A stretch of DNA of 64,000 nucleotides from NCBI RefSeq assembly GCF_904846035.1, contig NZ_CAJGYT010000001.1, positions 806,001 through 870,000 on the forward strand, in the 5' to 3' direction. Position numbers and translations under genes: made by a program. Within the stretch, counting starts at the first letter, position 1; every line of letters begins with the position of its first letter. Below are positions 30,450-40,684 of the stretch, piece after piece. The notes below the pieces were generated by a model, which saw nothing but the letters and a program-made list of their open reading frames with translations, made no database searches and was not told where the DNA came from. The stretch comes from Psychrobacter aestuarii (GTDB taxonomy: Bacteria; Pseudomonadota; Gammaproteobacteria; Pseudomonadales; Moraxellaceae).

Positions 30450-32960
30450 ATGACTGAACATAAAATCGAACCAGAAAACATCGACATTGACATCGACACG
30501 CACACTGATGACAGCAGCGTGACCGATACCCAAAACGACACGCCAGAGACCTACTTGCCACTGCTTGCGCTCCGTGATGTGGTGGTCTATCCGCACATGC
30601 AGATTGCGCTGTTTGTCGGTCGTGCGCCTTCCGTAAAAGCGGTCGAGCTGGCACAAGCCGAATATGGCGATAAAGTACTGGTCGTTGCACAAAAAGACTC
30701 ACTGACCGAAGAGATTGACCAAGACAATCTGTATCAATACGGCACCGTTTGCCGCATTGTCAGCACCATGCCGCATGACAGCGATGAAAATTGCATCAAA
30801 GTCCTTATCGAAGGGCAATACCGCGCCCACGTAGACAGCCTAGAAGCGCACGATGAGGTGCTGATGGCGAACTTCACGCGTGCGGACATCGTCAGCGATA
30901 TGGACGAAGCGCAGCAAAAAAACACGCTAAATGCACTCGTGAGCTTGTTCGAAAGCTATGCCGATGCGCGTCTGCGCAACTCACGCGAGCTGGTACGTGT
31001 TGCCAAACGCATTGATGACTTGCTTGAGCTGGTGTACTTCATCTCAACGCGCGTCTCGATGGACTTGGACATCAAGCAATCGTTCCTAGAGCACGACGAT
31101 TTAAAAGCGCACATCAACACCTTGACTGAATATTTGGTGAAGCAAAGCGCGGAACAAAACATCGAGCAAGAAATCCAAGACGCCGTACGTCAGCAGATGG
31201 AAGACAATCAGCGCGAGTATTTCTTAAACGAAAAAATGAAAGCCATCAAAAATGAGCTTTCTGAAATGGGCAACGGCGCGTTTGATGCCGATGACGATAT
31301 CGGCGAGTTAGAGCAGCGCTTAGACGAAGCCGACTTGCCAGAAGACGTGCGCAAAAAAGCGGAGCAAGAGTTTAAAAAGCTCAAAATGATGCCGCCTGCC
31401 TCATCTGAATCATCAGTCGTGCGCAACTATATCGAGTGGATTTTGGACACCCCGTGGAATGCCACGACCAAAGTGTCTATCAACCTTGATAAAGCGCAAG
31501 CGACCTTGGATGAAGACCATTACGGCTTAAAAGATGTTAAAGACCGCATCTTGGAATACCTCGCGGTACAATCGCGCGTGAAAAAGCTGCGCGGTCCTAT
31601 CTTGTGTCTCGTCGGTCCTCCAGGTGTCGGTAAAACTTCACTGGGTGAATCTATCGCCCGCGCCACAGGTCGTAAGTTTGTGCGTATGGCACTTGGCGGC
31701 GTGCGTGATGAAGCCGAGATTCGTGGTCATCGCCGTACTTACATCGGCGCGATGCCCGGCAAAATCGTGCAGTCGCTTGCCAAAGTCGAAGTCAAAAACC
31801 CACTCTTCTTACTCGATGAAGTGGACAAAATGGCGCAAGACTTCCGTGGCGACCCAGCGTCGGCATTGCTAGAAGTGCTCGACCCATCGCAGAACGACAG
31901 CTTTAACGACCATTACCTCGATATGGACTTGGACTTATCGCAAGTGATGTTTATCTGTACTGCCAACAGCATGGACATTCCGCCTGCGCTGCTTGACCGT
32001 ATGGAAGTCATCCGTCTGCCTGGCTACACCGAGGAAGAAAAAGTCAATATCGCTCAGCGTTACCTTGTGCCCAAAGCCATTAAGCAAAACGGCTTAAAAG
32101 AAGGCGAGATTGAGATTGTCGAAGCCGCGCTACACAGCATCGTACGCAGCTACACCCGTGAAGCTGGTGTGCGTAACCTTGAGCGCGAAGTCAACAAAAT
32201 CTGCCGCAAAGTGGTACGCGGCTCGGTCGAAGCGCACGGCTCACGCGCGCCGAAAAAGGCTGAGCGTGACCTTGTGGTCGTTGATGCGGACAATGTTTCT
32301 GATTACCTTGGCGTCCATCAGTTTGACTACGGTCTGGCAGAAGAAAGCCCTGAAGTCGGACGCATCACGGGTCTGGCGTGGACGCAAGTCGGTGGTGAGC
32401 TATTGACCATCGAAGCGGTCGGCATGAAAGGCAAAGGCGAGCTGGTCTATACAGGCTCACTCGGTGATGTGATGAAAGAATCTATCCGCGCTGCGATGAG
32501 TGTGGTGCGCGCACGTGGTGACAGTCTGGGCATTGATTATGAAACGGTCAAAACCACCGATATCCACGTACACATGCCTGAGGGCGCAACGCCAAAAGAC
32601 GGTCCGTCTGCAGGTGGCGCACTGACCACCGCGCTGGTCTCAGCAATGACAGGCATCCCGATTCGTCCAGACGTGGCGATGACAGGCGAAGTCACCCTAC
32701 GCGGTAAAATCCTGCGTATTGGCGGCCTAAAAGAAAAACTCTTGGCAGCGCATCGCGGCGGCATCAAGCACGTATTGATTCCTGCCAGCAATGAGCGCGA
32801 CCTTGCTGACATTCCTGACAATGTCAAAGAGGGTCTTAAGATTCAGCCCGTCTCGACCATTGATGAGGTATTACAAGTGGCGCTGGTGCGTATGCCCACC
32901 CCGCTAAAACCTGCCAAAGTCACCGTGGATAAAACCGCGAAAAAGACCTTGCACAGCTAA
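30450..32960 (+). CDS. lon: ATP-dependent protease Lon
   Basis: Lon degrades misfolded and selected regulatory proteins in the cytoplasm. The 836-residue protein has the N-terminal LON substrate domain (LPLLALRDVVVYPHM), a coiled-coil segment, an AAA+ module with GPPGVGKTSLGES as Walker A and FLLDEVDKM as Walker B, and the C-terminal Ser/Lys protease domain. The active Ser720 lies in KDGPSAGGAL and Lys763 in GGLKEKLLAAHRGG. An acidic N-terminal tail of about 35 residues (DIDIDTHTDD) is longer than in E. coli. The ATG at 30450 has AGGA eight bases upstream; an ATG 16 codons earlier has no site. The gene stands alone. Confidence 0.96.
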   Translation: MTEHKIEPENIDIDIDTHTDDSSVTDTQNDTPETYLPLLALRDVVVYPHMQIALFVGRAPSVKAVELAQAEYGDKVLVVAQKDSLTEEIDQDNLYQYGTVCRIVSTMPHDSDENCIKVLIEGQYRAHVDSLEAHDEVLMANFTRADIVSDMDEAQQKNTLNALVSLFESYADARLRNSRELVRVAKRIDDLLELVYFISTRVSMDLDIKQSFLEHDDLKAHINTLTEYLVKQSAEQNIEQEIQDAVRQQMEDNQREYFLNEKMKAIKNELSEMGNGAFDADDDIGELEQRLDEADLPEDVRKKAEQEFKKLKMMPPASSESSVVRNYIEWILDTPWNATTKVSINLDKAQATLDEDHYGLKDVKDRILEYLAVQSRVKKLRGPILCLVGPPGVGKTSLGESIARATGRKFVRMALGGVRDEAEIRGHRRTYIGAMPGKIVQSLAKVEVKNPLFLLDEVDKMAQDFRGDPASALLEVLDPSQNDSFNDHYLDMDLDLSQVMFICTANSMDIPPALLDRMEVIRLPGYTEEEKVNIAQRYLVPKAIKQNGLKEGEIEIVEAALHSIVRSYTREAGVRNLEREVNKICRKVVRGSVEAHGSRAPKKAERDLVVVDADNVSDYLGVHQFDYGLAEESPEVGRITGLAWTQVGGELLTIEAVGMKGKGELVYTGSLGDVMKESIRAAMSVVRARGDSLGIDYETVKTTDIHVHMPEGATPKDGPSAGGALTTALVSAMTGIPIRPDVAMTGEVTLRGKILRIGGLKEKLLAAHRGGIKHVLIPASNERDLADIPDNVKEGLKIQPVSTIDEVLQVALVRMPTPLKPAKVTVDKTAKKTLHS

Positions 32961-32993
32961 TTTTTGCTTAACCGTTAGTTATTAACTATTGTT

Positions 32994-33026
32994 AAAAAAG
33001 CCGTCCTAATGTGGGCGGCTTTTTTT
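32994..33026 (+). terminator. Terminator after lon
   Basis: AAAAAAGCCGTCC and GGGCGGCTTTTTT pair around TAATGT, followed by T residues. Confidence 0.85.
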
Positions 33027-33184
33027 ATGCGCGCTGTTTTGTTGATGCCCTTTTTGTTTATACCGTTTTTCGTTAATTGAGTCACTTTTTAGCTATTCAT
33101 AAAAAACCAATTAGCAAAATCCAGACAAAGATATTGGCTGCTTCTGTTATTATTTAAACAAATGTTTATTTTAATAGGTAGGTT

Positions 33185-33847
33185 ATGACCATATCTCGCT
33201 ATTTTAATTATGCTGCCGCCAGCCTGTTCGCTGTCTCTTTGTTTGGCTGCCAGACGATGAACAATGCGCCGCCTGCGAACGATAAGACACTATCGACACC
33301 CACGACGCTATCTGTAAGCCCTGAGCTGTTAGCGCGTTATGAGTGGCATTTAGACAGCGCGGTTGCCAATCACTATGACGCGCAAGGGAAGCTCACAGAT
33401 AGGGAGCCCATCAGTGATTTTTATCATCCTGATTATCCCATTTCATTCGAGATCTCTTATGATCCTGATCGTCCCGTTTCATTCGAAGTCTTTAATCAAT
33501 CTAAAAACGAATCTATTTACTTTAGCTCGAATTGCAATGCCTCTAGTGCGCCTTATGTTTTGTCAAAAGACAACACACTAGAAGTTGGCATGATTATCAG
33601 TACGATGATGGGCTGCGGCACAACAGGCAATAGGATCGAAACCGCGCTATTTAACTTTATGCGCAGTAGCACCAGCACACTGACGCTGAGCTATCAATCA
33701 AAAACACAGCATCATAAAAACAGCAGCGCAGACGACTACCCGCGTTATAACCTGCTGCAAACCATGACAACAGGCGAAACCCTACTATGGCAAAACGTGC
33801 CCAAAAAAGCGCTCAACACACCCGCCGATAATAACGACAATAAGTAA
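33185..33847 (+). CDS. META-domain lipoprotein, one domain
   Basis: The 220-residue protein has a lipoprotein signal (AVSLFGC, Cys22), so it is lipid-anchored in the envelope. The mature part fits one META domain (HslJ-like): LLARYEWHLDSA, then SSNCNASSAPY, STMMGCG, and a final TLLWQNVPKK. META proteins have been linked to heat-shock and antibiotic tolerance, but this one is uncharacterised. Residues 81-104 contain a 12-residue tandem duplication (PDYPISFEI / PDRPVSFEV). It heads a row of three related genes; the next starts 12 bases after its stop. Confidence 0.75.
   Translation: MTISRYFNYAAASLFAVSLFGCQTMNNAPPANDKTLSTPTTLSVSPELLARYEWHLDSAVANHYDAQGKLTDREPISDFYHPDYPISFEISYDPDRPVSFEVFNQSKNESIYFSSNCNASSAPYVLSKDNTLEVGMIISTMMGCGTTGNRIETALFNFMRSSTSTLTLSYQSKTQHHKNSSADDYPRYNLLQTMTTGETLLWQNVPKKALNTPADNNDNK
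33426..33497 (+). repeat. 36-bp in-frame tandem duplication inside a lipoprotein gene
   Basis: Units 33426-33461 and 33462-33497 both start ATCCTGAT and share TCCC.TTTCATTCGA. The duplication adds 12 residues without breaking the frame. The copies have since diverged at several positions. Confidence 0.6.
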
Positions 33848-33884
33848 ACAAGGATATTTATGAAAACGTCCCTACTTGCCAGCG
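33821..33884 (+). repeat. 64-bp direct repeat at lipoprotein gene junction, copy 1
   Basis: The segment spans the end of one lipoprotein gene, the intergenic AAGGATATTT ribosome site and the first 25 bases of the next gene. It matches 34958-35021 with two substitutions, marking a tandem gene duplication. Confidence 0.85.
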
Positions 33885-34984
33885 CGGTATTGTGTACCAC
33901 GTTTACACTATCAGGGTGTCAGTCGATGACAGGCGCGACCACGCCTACAACGACCAGCCCTATCGATAGCGACTGGTCAGAGACTACACTTAAGCCCAGA
34001 CTGTTTCAGACCGCTACAAGCTATAACTGGCAGTTGACACAGGTCAGTAATGATAAAGGCAAGCTGATAGCCGTCAATCCACAGCCACCGCTGACAATGA
34101 ACGTCCGTCCTGACGCATTGACCTTTGATGATGACTGCTATCAATACCACGTATCTTTTTATATGTGGATGCCGCTGCCCTATCCCTATAAAGGCGCTGA
34201 TTTAACAGACACACAAAAATCAACCCAAACCGCTGCTGACTGTACGGCAATATATCAAGCAACCATTAAAGACGGGCATGACAATATATTCATTCCAAGC
34301 GATACGGCAGATTTATTGAACACGACCTTTGAGGAGTACACCAGTACCGAATTTACTTTTGAGCCTATAGCCACTCAGTCCGCTGGTACGGGTAAACGCA
34401 GCGCAAAGCAGCTGGCACTAAAGACCAATGAAGGCAAAACCCTTGTATTTACAGGCACGCCAAAGCCCGAAAAAGCAGTGGCAGGTATCCCACTTACCAA
34501 TGACATACTCGAGGATTACCACTGGCAGCTGATACAAGTGACGGATGCAGCGGGCGCAACGCTGAGCGAATTTACCCAAACAGAACACCCCATCACAATG
34601 TCTTTTAATTTAGATGGTTATGAAGGCGATGACAATGACCAAAAAAATGGTTGGGAGTCAGGCATTTATGGTCAAAGCTTTGGCATCTCTACTGGCTGCA
34701 ATGGTATTGGCGGTCCGTATGCCTTGTCTACCAATCAAACCTTACTCATGGGCGGCTTTCCTTCTACCATGATGAGTTGTAGTGACGCAATAGATGATAT
34801 GGAATCACGTATGCGCCGCATGGTGGGTCGCAGCCAGTTGACCTTAACCTACGCAGATAGTACTGGTACAGCCGCGCCAAACTACGTGCTCACACAGCAG
34901 GTAGGAACAGGCGAAACCTTACTATGGCAAAACATACCAAAAAAAGTATTCAATTCACCCGCCGATAATAACGACGATGAGTAA
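33860..34984 (+). CDS. META-domain lipoprotein, two domains
   Basis: The 374-residue protein has a lipoprotein signal ending LSGC (Cys20). The C-terminal half is a META domain: DYHWQLIQVTDAAG, STGCNGIGGPYALS, STMMSCS, and TLLWQNIPKK at the end. The N-terminal half has a weaker copy (SYNWQLTQVSNDKG, then a DDDC strand) without the full cysteine motif. The gene shares a near-identical ribosome site and first codons with the next gene, and its last codons resemble those of the previous one. Function unknown; envelope localisation follows from the signal. Confidence 0.75.
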   Translation: MKTSLLASAVLCTTFTLSGCQSMTGATTPTTTSPIDSDWSETTLKPRLFQTATSYNWQLTQVSNDKGKLIAVNPQPPLTMNVRPDALTFDDDCYQYHVSFYMWMPLPYPYKGADLTDTQKSTQTAADCTAIYQATIKDGHDNIFIPSDTADLLNTTFEEYTSTEFTFEPIATQSAGTGKRSAKQLALKTNEGKTLVFTGTPKPEKAVAGIPLTNDILEDYHWQLIQVTDAAGATLSEFTQTEHPITMSFNLDGYEGDDNDQKNGWESGIYGQSFGISTGCNGIGGPYALSTNQTLLMGGFPSTMMSCSDAIDDMESRMRRMVGRSQLTLTYADSTGTAAPNYVLTQQVGTGETLLWQNIPKKVFNSPADNNDDE

Positions 34985-35021
34985 ACAAGGATATTTATGA
35001 AAACGTCCCTACTTGCCAGCG
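34958..35021 (+). repeat. 64-bp direct repeat at lipoprotein gene junction, copy 2
   Basis: Matches 33821-33884 with two substitutions, both just before the stop codon of the upstream gene. Spacing to the first copy is 1137 bp, the length of one gene unit. Confidence 0.85.
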
Positions 35022-36073
35022 TATTATTTTGTGCCACGTTTGCATTATCAGGCTGTCAGTCGATGGATAATGCGCCGTCTGTAAATACGAAAACACCGCC
35101 CGCTCTACCGACCCAAGCTCAAGCCGCTATGGTCGACCAAACCGAGATTGAAAGTAGCCAAGTCATACCATGGAGCAGCCATTATCATTGGCAGCTCTCC
35201 GAGGTCAAACGCGGCGATGGTCAACCTGTCACCGCTAAGCTGACCGATGGCATTCGGCTCGATGTTGCGCCTGATCGGCTGAATTTTTATCAAGGCTGCG
35301 CGCATAGCGCCGTGATGCTGCGACCCAATACGGTGGTATCGAGCTTTGGTTATCAAGGCAGCATGACGGAGCAGCCAGCATCTTGCGCAGCAGGCAGCAC
35401 TGCCCAAGCGCCCTCGATGCATATACTGTTGCAGCCTATGACTGAGCGCCCCTTTCGCCTTGAATTACTAACGGTCAATGCCGCGCCAAAGACCAATGGT
35501 AACGCCCCTGCCGCGCCCAAGCGCTTGGCGATTATTCTAAATAATGGCGATCAGTTTGTCTTTACCGGGGCAGCAAAAACGCTGCCTAAAACCACAGGGC
35601 TGCCGCTGAGTCCTGAGCTATTAGCGCGTTTTGATTGGCATTTGGTCAGCGCGGTACGTCAGCAGTATGATGCTCAAGGCAACATTGATAAAGAACCGAT
35701 TAGCGACTTTTATCACCCCAAGCATCCCATTGCTTTTGGTTTTGATGGTGATACGCCAAATTCGCTGATGACCTTTGACAAAAACTGTAATTACATTTTT
35801 GCACGCTATTTTTTGATGGAAAACAACATGCTCGTGCTTGGGCGAATCACCCAAACCGCCATGAGCTGCGGTGCAACCAGCGACCGTATTGAAACCCGCT
35901 TATTTACGATGATGAGTAACAGCAGCAGCATGCTGACGCTCAGCCATCAACCACCAACGCAGGATGATAGCAGCGATACGGTAAGCGATTACCCGCGTTA
36001 TAACCTACAGCAAACTATGGCGACAGGCGAAACCTTGGTATGGCAAAACACGCCGCGCATTGATCAACACTGA
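34997..36073 (+). CDS. META-domain lipoprotein, two domains
   Basis: The 358-residue protein has a lipoprotein signal ending LSGC (Cys20). Its C-terminal META domain is closely related to the single domain of the first gene of the row: LLARFDWHLVSAV, YDAQG, EPISDFYHP, then DKNCNYIFARY and TAMSCG. The N-terminal half carries a divergent META-like segment (HYHWQLSEVKRGDG). The row therefore holds about five META-like domains in three genes. The 12-base gap and repeated ribosome site suggest co-transcription with the preceding gene. Function unknown. Confidence 0.75.
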   Translation: MKTSLLASVLFCATFALSGCQSMDNAPSVNTKTPPALPTQAQAAMVDQTEIESSQVIPWSSHYHWQLSEVKRGDGQPVTAKLTDGIRLDVAPDRLNFYQGCAHSAVMLRPNTVVSSFGYQGSMTEQPASCAAGSTAQAPSMHILLQPMTERPFRLELLTVNAAPKTNGNAPAAPKRLAIILNNGDQFVFTGAAKTLPKTTGLPLSPELLARFDWHLVSAVRQQYDAQGNIDKEPISDFYHPKHPIAFGFDGDTPNSLMTFDKNCNYIFARYFLMENNMLVLGRITQTAMSCGATSDRIETRLFTMMSNSSSMLTLSHQPPTQDDSSDTVSDYPRYNLQQTMATGETLVWQNTPRIDQH

Positions 36074-36243
36074 TAAGCGCCAATAGCGCATACCATCAAC
36101 GCCCAACATGTTTTACATTTATTAACCGATTGTTGCGCGATTGGTGAATAATGTAGAAGGTAGCTTGGCTATACTGGGTTTTGTGATTATTTATAAACAA
36201 TAAATAGCAATAACCTATCAATAACAATGAAAAGGACATTCTT

Positions 36244-36804
36244 ATGAAAAAGATGATGCTTGCCAGTGCTTTGCTTTGCAGTTCAGCCCTCGCCGTAACA
36301 GGGTGCCAAAGTACGCAAGGACAACTCAAAACAGGCAACCCGCTAAACCAGCCTGCCCTAAAATCTGTGCTTAAAGCCACTGACGGCACCCAGCAAGAAG
36401 TCGGACAAGTCTATTTGCGCCCTGTCGATGGTGGCGTACAGGTATATGGTAAATTGCACCACCTGCCAGCAGGTCAGACCGTGGCGATACATATCCACGA
36501 GACAGGCAGCTGTGACATGATGGGTAAAGGCGCAGGCGGACACTTTAATCCAAATGGCTACCCACACTCGAACCCAAATGACATGATGGGTCATGCAGGT
36601 GACCTACCGAACATTACTGCCGATGCCAATGGTGTCGCTACGATTAACTTTGTGAATAAGAAAATCACCGCGACTCAAGCAGGCGATTATAGCGTCAACC
36701 GCCGCGCCTTTATCGTTCATGCGGGCGCTGATGACTATATGAGTCAGCCCTCAGGCGCATCAGGTGACCGTATTGCTTGCGGTATCATCAGCGAAGTGAT
36801 GTAA
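36244..36804 (+). CDS. sodC: Cu/Zn superoxide dismutase, lipoprotein form
   Basis: SodC removes superoxide in the periplasm. The 186-residue protein has a lipoprotein signal ending VTGC (Cys21), so it is probably anchored rather than free. Metal ligands are visible: HIHETGSC supplies two His, GGHFNPNG and PH the bridging and zinc His, HAGDLPN another with Asp, and FIVHAGADD the last His. The pair of Cys in GSC and DRIACG should form the usual disulfide, and the Arg in GDRIACG is the active-site Arg. AAAAGGAC precedes the ATG. It follows the META lipoproteins after a 170-base gap. Confidence 0.93.
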   Translation: MKKMMLASALLCSSALAVTGCQSTQGQLKTGNPLNQPALKSVLKATDGTQQEVGQVYLRPVDGGVQVYGKLHHLPAGQTVAIHIHETGSCDMMGKGAGGHFNPNGYPHSNPNDMMGHAGDLPNITADANGVATINFVNKKITATQAGDYSVNRRAFIVHAGADDYMSQPSGASGDRIACGIISEVM

Positions 36805-36832
36805 ATACCAGTTATCGATAAATGATAAGCAC

Positions 36833-36865
36833 AAAAAAACCTCTTTATGATAAAGAGGTTTTTTT
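36833..36865 (+). terminator. Terminator after sodC
   Basis: AAAAAAACCTCTTTA and TAAAGAGGTTTTTTT pair perfectly around TGA. Confidence 0.9.
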
Positions 36866-36884
36866 ATTACAGCGTCTTTTATAT

Positions 36885-37058
36885 TAGGGCGTGTCTTCAT
36901 TTCAAAAATGGTGATAAAAATGAGATAAATCGCAGGCAAACAAGGAAAATAGCGCAGATAATATCAAGATATTGACCAGCTATTTGACACCGTTTGCCAA
37001 AGATTTAGTCCTTTTTAGCCCATTTAGCCATAAGCGTTTGAAATGAAGACACGCCCTA
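36885..37058. mobile_element. MITE-like element with 22-bp perfect inverted ends
   Basis: The left end (36885-36906, TAGGGCGTGTCTTCATTTCA and onward) is the perfect reverse complement of 37037-37058. Inside, nested inverted pairs occur at 36935-36941 with 36992-36998, 36947-36953 with 36979-36985, and 36960-36965 with 36968-36973, so the 174-bp unit folds into one long hairpin. It encodes no protein. If TA is part of the target site it may be a TA-type insertion. The end resembles IS5-like termini from memory only. It sits between sodC and the end of topA. Confidence 0.75.
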
Positions 37059-37101
37059 AGCAAACCCATAAGCACTGCTTGGTACTTATGGGGCGCATGG
37101 G

Positions 37102-39759
37102 TTATTCCTCTACCCACTCGCCTTTGCGCCAATACACACCCCAGCGTGTGGCTTTGCCGTTTTTCTCTGAGCCAACATACTGCTCTTTTTTCTTACGCGA
37201 CCAACGCAAGATGGTTGGGTTGCCATCAGGATCTTCGTCAGGCGCTTCGAACAGATAATGGAACTTGTCTTCCATCTTCTCCTTAATCGGGCGCAGCTCG
37301 GCAAGCTTTGGCGGACGCGTCTCGCGCACTTTAGGGAACTTCGATGCTGCAAGGAACATGCCCGCTGCGCCTTCACGTAAGATAAAGTGATCGTCATGCT
37401 TGGTTGATTTGAGCTCAGGCATGTCGATAGGCTCCATACGCGGTGGCGCTGGCTCGCCGTTCTTTAGTACTTTGCGCGTGTTGTCGCATTTTTGGCAAGC
37501 AAAGTAAGGTCCAAAGCGTCCAGTCTTTAGCTCCATTTGTCCGTCACATTTGTCACAGTCGATGGTCGGCGCATCAGAACCTGGTACTTCAAACTTGCCT
37601 TCTTCTAAGATATAGCCATCACAGTCAGGATTGCTACCACAAATATGCAGCTTTAAGCCGCCATCGACGATATAACCGTCCATTGCCGTGCCACATTTTG
37701 GACAGCGTTTTTTCTCCATCAAGTCTTTGACTTCGGCAGTCTCGTCGCTGTCAGCATCGTCTAGGCTGGCAAAGGCTTCGACGGGCATCAGATTTTTTGT
37801 GCCTTTGCAGCGCTCTTTTGGCGGCAGGTTATAGCCTGTACAGCCAAGGAAAACACCTGTTGAGCCTGTACGCAGCTGCATCGGACGGTCACACAAATCG
37901 CAATGCACGTCAGGCACGTCCGTTGGGTCGTTCGGGCGCATGCCGTCTTTGTCTTTGGCGTGCTCCAGCTTGATTTTAAAATCGGTATAAAAGTTGTCTA
38001 AGACATCTTTCCAGTCCTGCTCGCCCTCGGCAACGTGATCGAGCTTGTCTTCAAGCGCGGCGGTAAAGGTGTAGTCCATCAAATCGGGGAAGCTTTCGGT
38101 CAAGCGGTCGGTGACGATGTCGCCCATTTTTTCAGCGAACAGGCGCTTGTTATCAAGCTTGACGTAGCCGCGCTCTTGAATGGTGGAGATGATAGAGGCA
38201 TAGGTCGATGGGCGACCTATGCCTTTTTTCTCCAGCTCCTTAACGAGGCTCGCTTCAGTGTAGCGTGGTGGCGGCTTGGTAAAGTGCTGGCTGGGGTCGA
38301 GCTTATCAAGTACCAGCACGTCGCCTTCTTTGACATCAGGCAATAAGGTGTCGTCTACTTTGGCAGGCGACAGCACTTTGGTGTAACCATCAAAGGTCAT
38401 GGTGCGACCGCGTGCTTTTAGCTCGACATTGCCCGCGCCGACAATCAGATTGACCGATAGGTATTTGGCAGGCGGCATTTGGCAGGCGACAAATTGACGC
38501 CAAATCAGCTCGTACAGACGCGCTGCATCTCGCTCCACGCCCTTTAATTGCGCCGATTTCATATTGACGTTAGAGGGGCGAATCGCTTCGTGCGCTTCTT
38601 GGGCGTTTTGCTTATTGCCATAAAAATTGGGCTTTTCTGGCAAATAGTTTTTGCCATAATTGCTCTCAATATGTTCACGCACCGCACCCAACGCATCGCC
38701 CGACAAGAACGTCGAGTCGGTACGCATATAGGTGATGTGACCCGCTTCATACAAGCGCTGCGCGAGAATCATGGTCTTTTTGACCGAAAAGCCAAGGCGC
38801 GTGCTTGCCGCTTGCTGCAAGGTTGAGGTGATAAACGGCGCGCTCGGACGCGACTGGGTCGGCTTTTCTTCACGCGCTTTAACCACATAATCGGCGGGCT
38901 TTAAGATGTCGAGTACCGCATCGGTCTGTGCTTTGTTGCCGAGCTTTAGGGTTTTGCCGTCTTGCTTGAGCGCTTCTAGGCGGATGCTGTCGGCGTCTTT
39001 TTTGCCGCCTTTTGGGTGCGTGTCGGCATGGATTTGCCAGTATTCTTCAGGAATAAAGGCGCGAATCTCGTGCTCACGCTCGACGACCAGACGCATGGCG
39101 ACCGACTGCACGCGACCTGCGGACAGACCACGGGCGATTTTTTGCCACAATAAAGGCGAGACCATAAAGCCCACCACGCGGTCTAAAAAACGGCGCGCTT
39201 GCTGCGCATTCACACGGTCAATATCGAGCTTGGCAGGTTGTTTAAAGGCGTTTTGAATCGCCGATTTGGTAATCTCGTTAAATACCACGCGCTGATATTT
39301 GCTGTCCGCGCCGCCGATGACTTCTTTTAAATGCCAAGCAATCGCCTCTCCCTCTCTGTCCATATCGGTCGCCAGATAGATTTTATCAGCGTCTTTGGCG
39401 AGGGCTTTTAGCTCTTTAATCACTTTGGTTTTGTTGGGCAGCACTTCATAGACCGCCGCCCAGCCGTGTTCAGGGTCAACGCCCATACGGCGAACAAGGG
39501 CTTGTTGGGCTTTTTCTTCTTTACTTAAGTTGTCGTCTTTTTTGCTGCTCGTCCCTTTTTTGCCGCCTTTATTGGCACTGACAGGCAAATCGCGCACATG
39601 CCCAATACTTGAGCGCACGATATAATCGTTGCCCAAATATTTATTGATGGTCTTCGCCTTGGCAGGCGACTCGACGATGACTAAGGATTTGCCGTGACTG
39701 CCATCATCGGCAGCGGGGCTGGCTGTGCTTTTGGGTTTTGCCATATGTGACGACACCAT
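37102..39759 (-). CDS. topA: DNA topoisomerase I
   Basis: TopA relaxes negative supercoils. The 885-residue protein has the Toprim domain ([13 protein letters not shown], then [15 protein letters not shown] with the metal-binding acids). [15 protein letters not shown] follows, and the catalytic Tyr lies in [10 protein letters not shown]. The C-terminal tail holds Cys4 zinc modules: CDLCDRPM with a second pair, [11 protein letters not shown] with its partner, and [10 protein letters not shown] with FACQKC. The start at 39759 is uncertain; an ATG five codons later is equally possible. The MITE-like element lies 43 bases past its stop. Confidence 0.95.
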   Translation of the reverse strand: MVSSHMAKPKSTASPAADDGSHGKSLVIVESPAKAKTINKYLGNDYIVRSSIGHVRDLPVSANKGGKKGTSSKKDDNLSKEEKAQQALVRRMGVDPEHGWAAVYEVLPNKTKVIKELKALAKDADKIYLATDMDREGEAIAWHLKEVIGGADSKYQRVVFNEITKSAIQNAFKQPAKLDIDRVNAQQARRFLDRVVGFMVSPLLWQKIARGLSAGRVQSVAMRLVVEREHEIRAFIPEEYWQIHADTHPKGGKKDADSIRLEALKQDGKTLKLGNKAQTDAVLDILKPADYVVKAREEKPTQSRPSAPFITSTLQQAASTRLGFSVKKTMILAQRLYEAGHITYMRTDSTFLSGDALGAVREHIESNYGKNYLPEKPNFYGNKQNAQEAHEAIRPSNVNMKSAQLKGVERDAARLYELIWRQFVACQMPPAKYLSVNLIVGAGNVELKARGRTMTFDGYTKVLSPAKVDDTLLPDVKEGDVLVLDKLDPSQHFTKPPPRYTEASLVKELEKKGIGRPSTYASIISTIQERGYVKLDNKRLFAEKMGDIVTDRLTESFPDLMDYTFTAALEDKLDHVAEGEQDWKDVLDNFYTDFKIKLEHAKDKDGMRPNDPTDVPDVHCDLCDRPMQLRTGSTGVFLGCTGYNLPPKERCKGTKNLMPVEAFASLDDADSDETAEVKDLMEKKRCPKCGTAMDGYIVDGGLKLHICGSNPDCDGYILEEGKFEVPGSDAPTIDCDKCDGQMELKTGRFGPYFACQKCDNTRKVLKNGEPAPPRMEPIDMPELKSTKHDDHFILREGAAGMFLAASKFPKVRETRPPKLAELRPIKEKMEDKFHYLFEAPDEDPDGNPTILRWSRKKKEQYVGSEKNGKATRWGVYWRKGEWVEE

Positions 39760-39927
39760 AATAAACAGATAAAGGATAAATAAGGGTCTAGTACTGCGGT
39801 AGCCATCTAAAGCGTAACGCTGTGGCGGCTGTACCTTACTAGGACGTTACACTGCTAAGAGTTGGACTGTCAACAGTAACCACGGTAAAAAGGCACGTAC
39901 GTTTGGTAAATGCCTCATGGGTTTCAT

Positions 39928-40440
39928 TTAGCGCTGCATTTGCATCGCCCATGTCTGCAGCTGTTCTTTTAAGGCGATTAAATCTGGCTCAATGGCACTC
40001 GTGTTGTAGCTGGGGTTGCTCGCAGGGCGCACATAAGCGATGTCCTCCCAGTACAATACGATGCTGTTGGCTTTAATCAGCAGCCCTTTTGCAAAAGGAG
40101 CGATGGTCGGCGGCAAATCAATCGGTGCTTTGTCTAAAGTAAAATCAGCGGGCACGTCTTGATGATGGTCTGCGCGCCACTGCCCATCCACCGCTTGATA
40201 GCGGGCGTGCGGCAGCTTGATGCCTTCTAACACCAAACCGTATTGACCCATCATACCGCGAGCATATTCACCATCTTTGCCGCGCACCCAGTCGGGGCAG
40301 GCAATCAACTTAGGGTTCAACTGTAGGCGGCGTGCGGTCATACGCAGCTTGTCCAAACGCTGGTCAATGCCGCTCGGTTTGAGCGCCATCATACTGCCCA
40401 GCACAAACAGCACAATCAAAATACCAATCCACATGCCCAT
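39928..40440 (-). CDS. Membrane-anchored protein, unknown
   Basis: I do not recognise the family of this 170-residue protein. Residues 3-20 (MWIGILIVLFVLGSMMAL) form one membrane helix, followed by a basic segment (IDQRLDKLRMTARRL) and a soluble domain with YGLVLEGIKLPHARY and LLIKANSIVLYWEDIAYVRP. The topology suggests a cytoplasmic or periplasmic domain on a single anchor. Only one cysteine is seen. It lies between topA and exbD on the same strand, but the gaps on both sides exceed 150 bases, so no shared operon is implied. Confidence 0.7.
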   Translation of the reverse strand: MGMWIGILIVLFVLGSMMALKPSGIDQRLDKLRMTARRLQLNPKLIACPDWVRGKDGEYARGMMGQYGLVLEGIKLPHARYQAVDGQWRADHHQDVPADFTLDKAPIDLPPTIAPFAKGLLIKANSIVLYWEDIAYVRPASNPSYNTSAIEPDLIALKEQLQTWAMQMQR

Positions 40441-40684
40441 AATAACTCAACCCCAGTGATGTCAAAGAGCCAGAAAAATAACGCCAACTATCCATAATGC
40501 GCACAAAATACAAAAAATCAAGGGCGCGATGGGCTTTGTCAGCAAAATCCCCAGCCAAAGCGCTGCCATTATAACCGCAGACGCGCAAAACAAAACCCCG
40601 TATGGTCACCCAAACGAGGTTAGAAGCAGATTTATTGTTGTTTTTTATCGTTATCGTTGTGCGCTTCGTTGCTTATCGAGCGCT

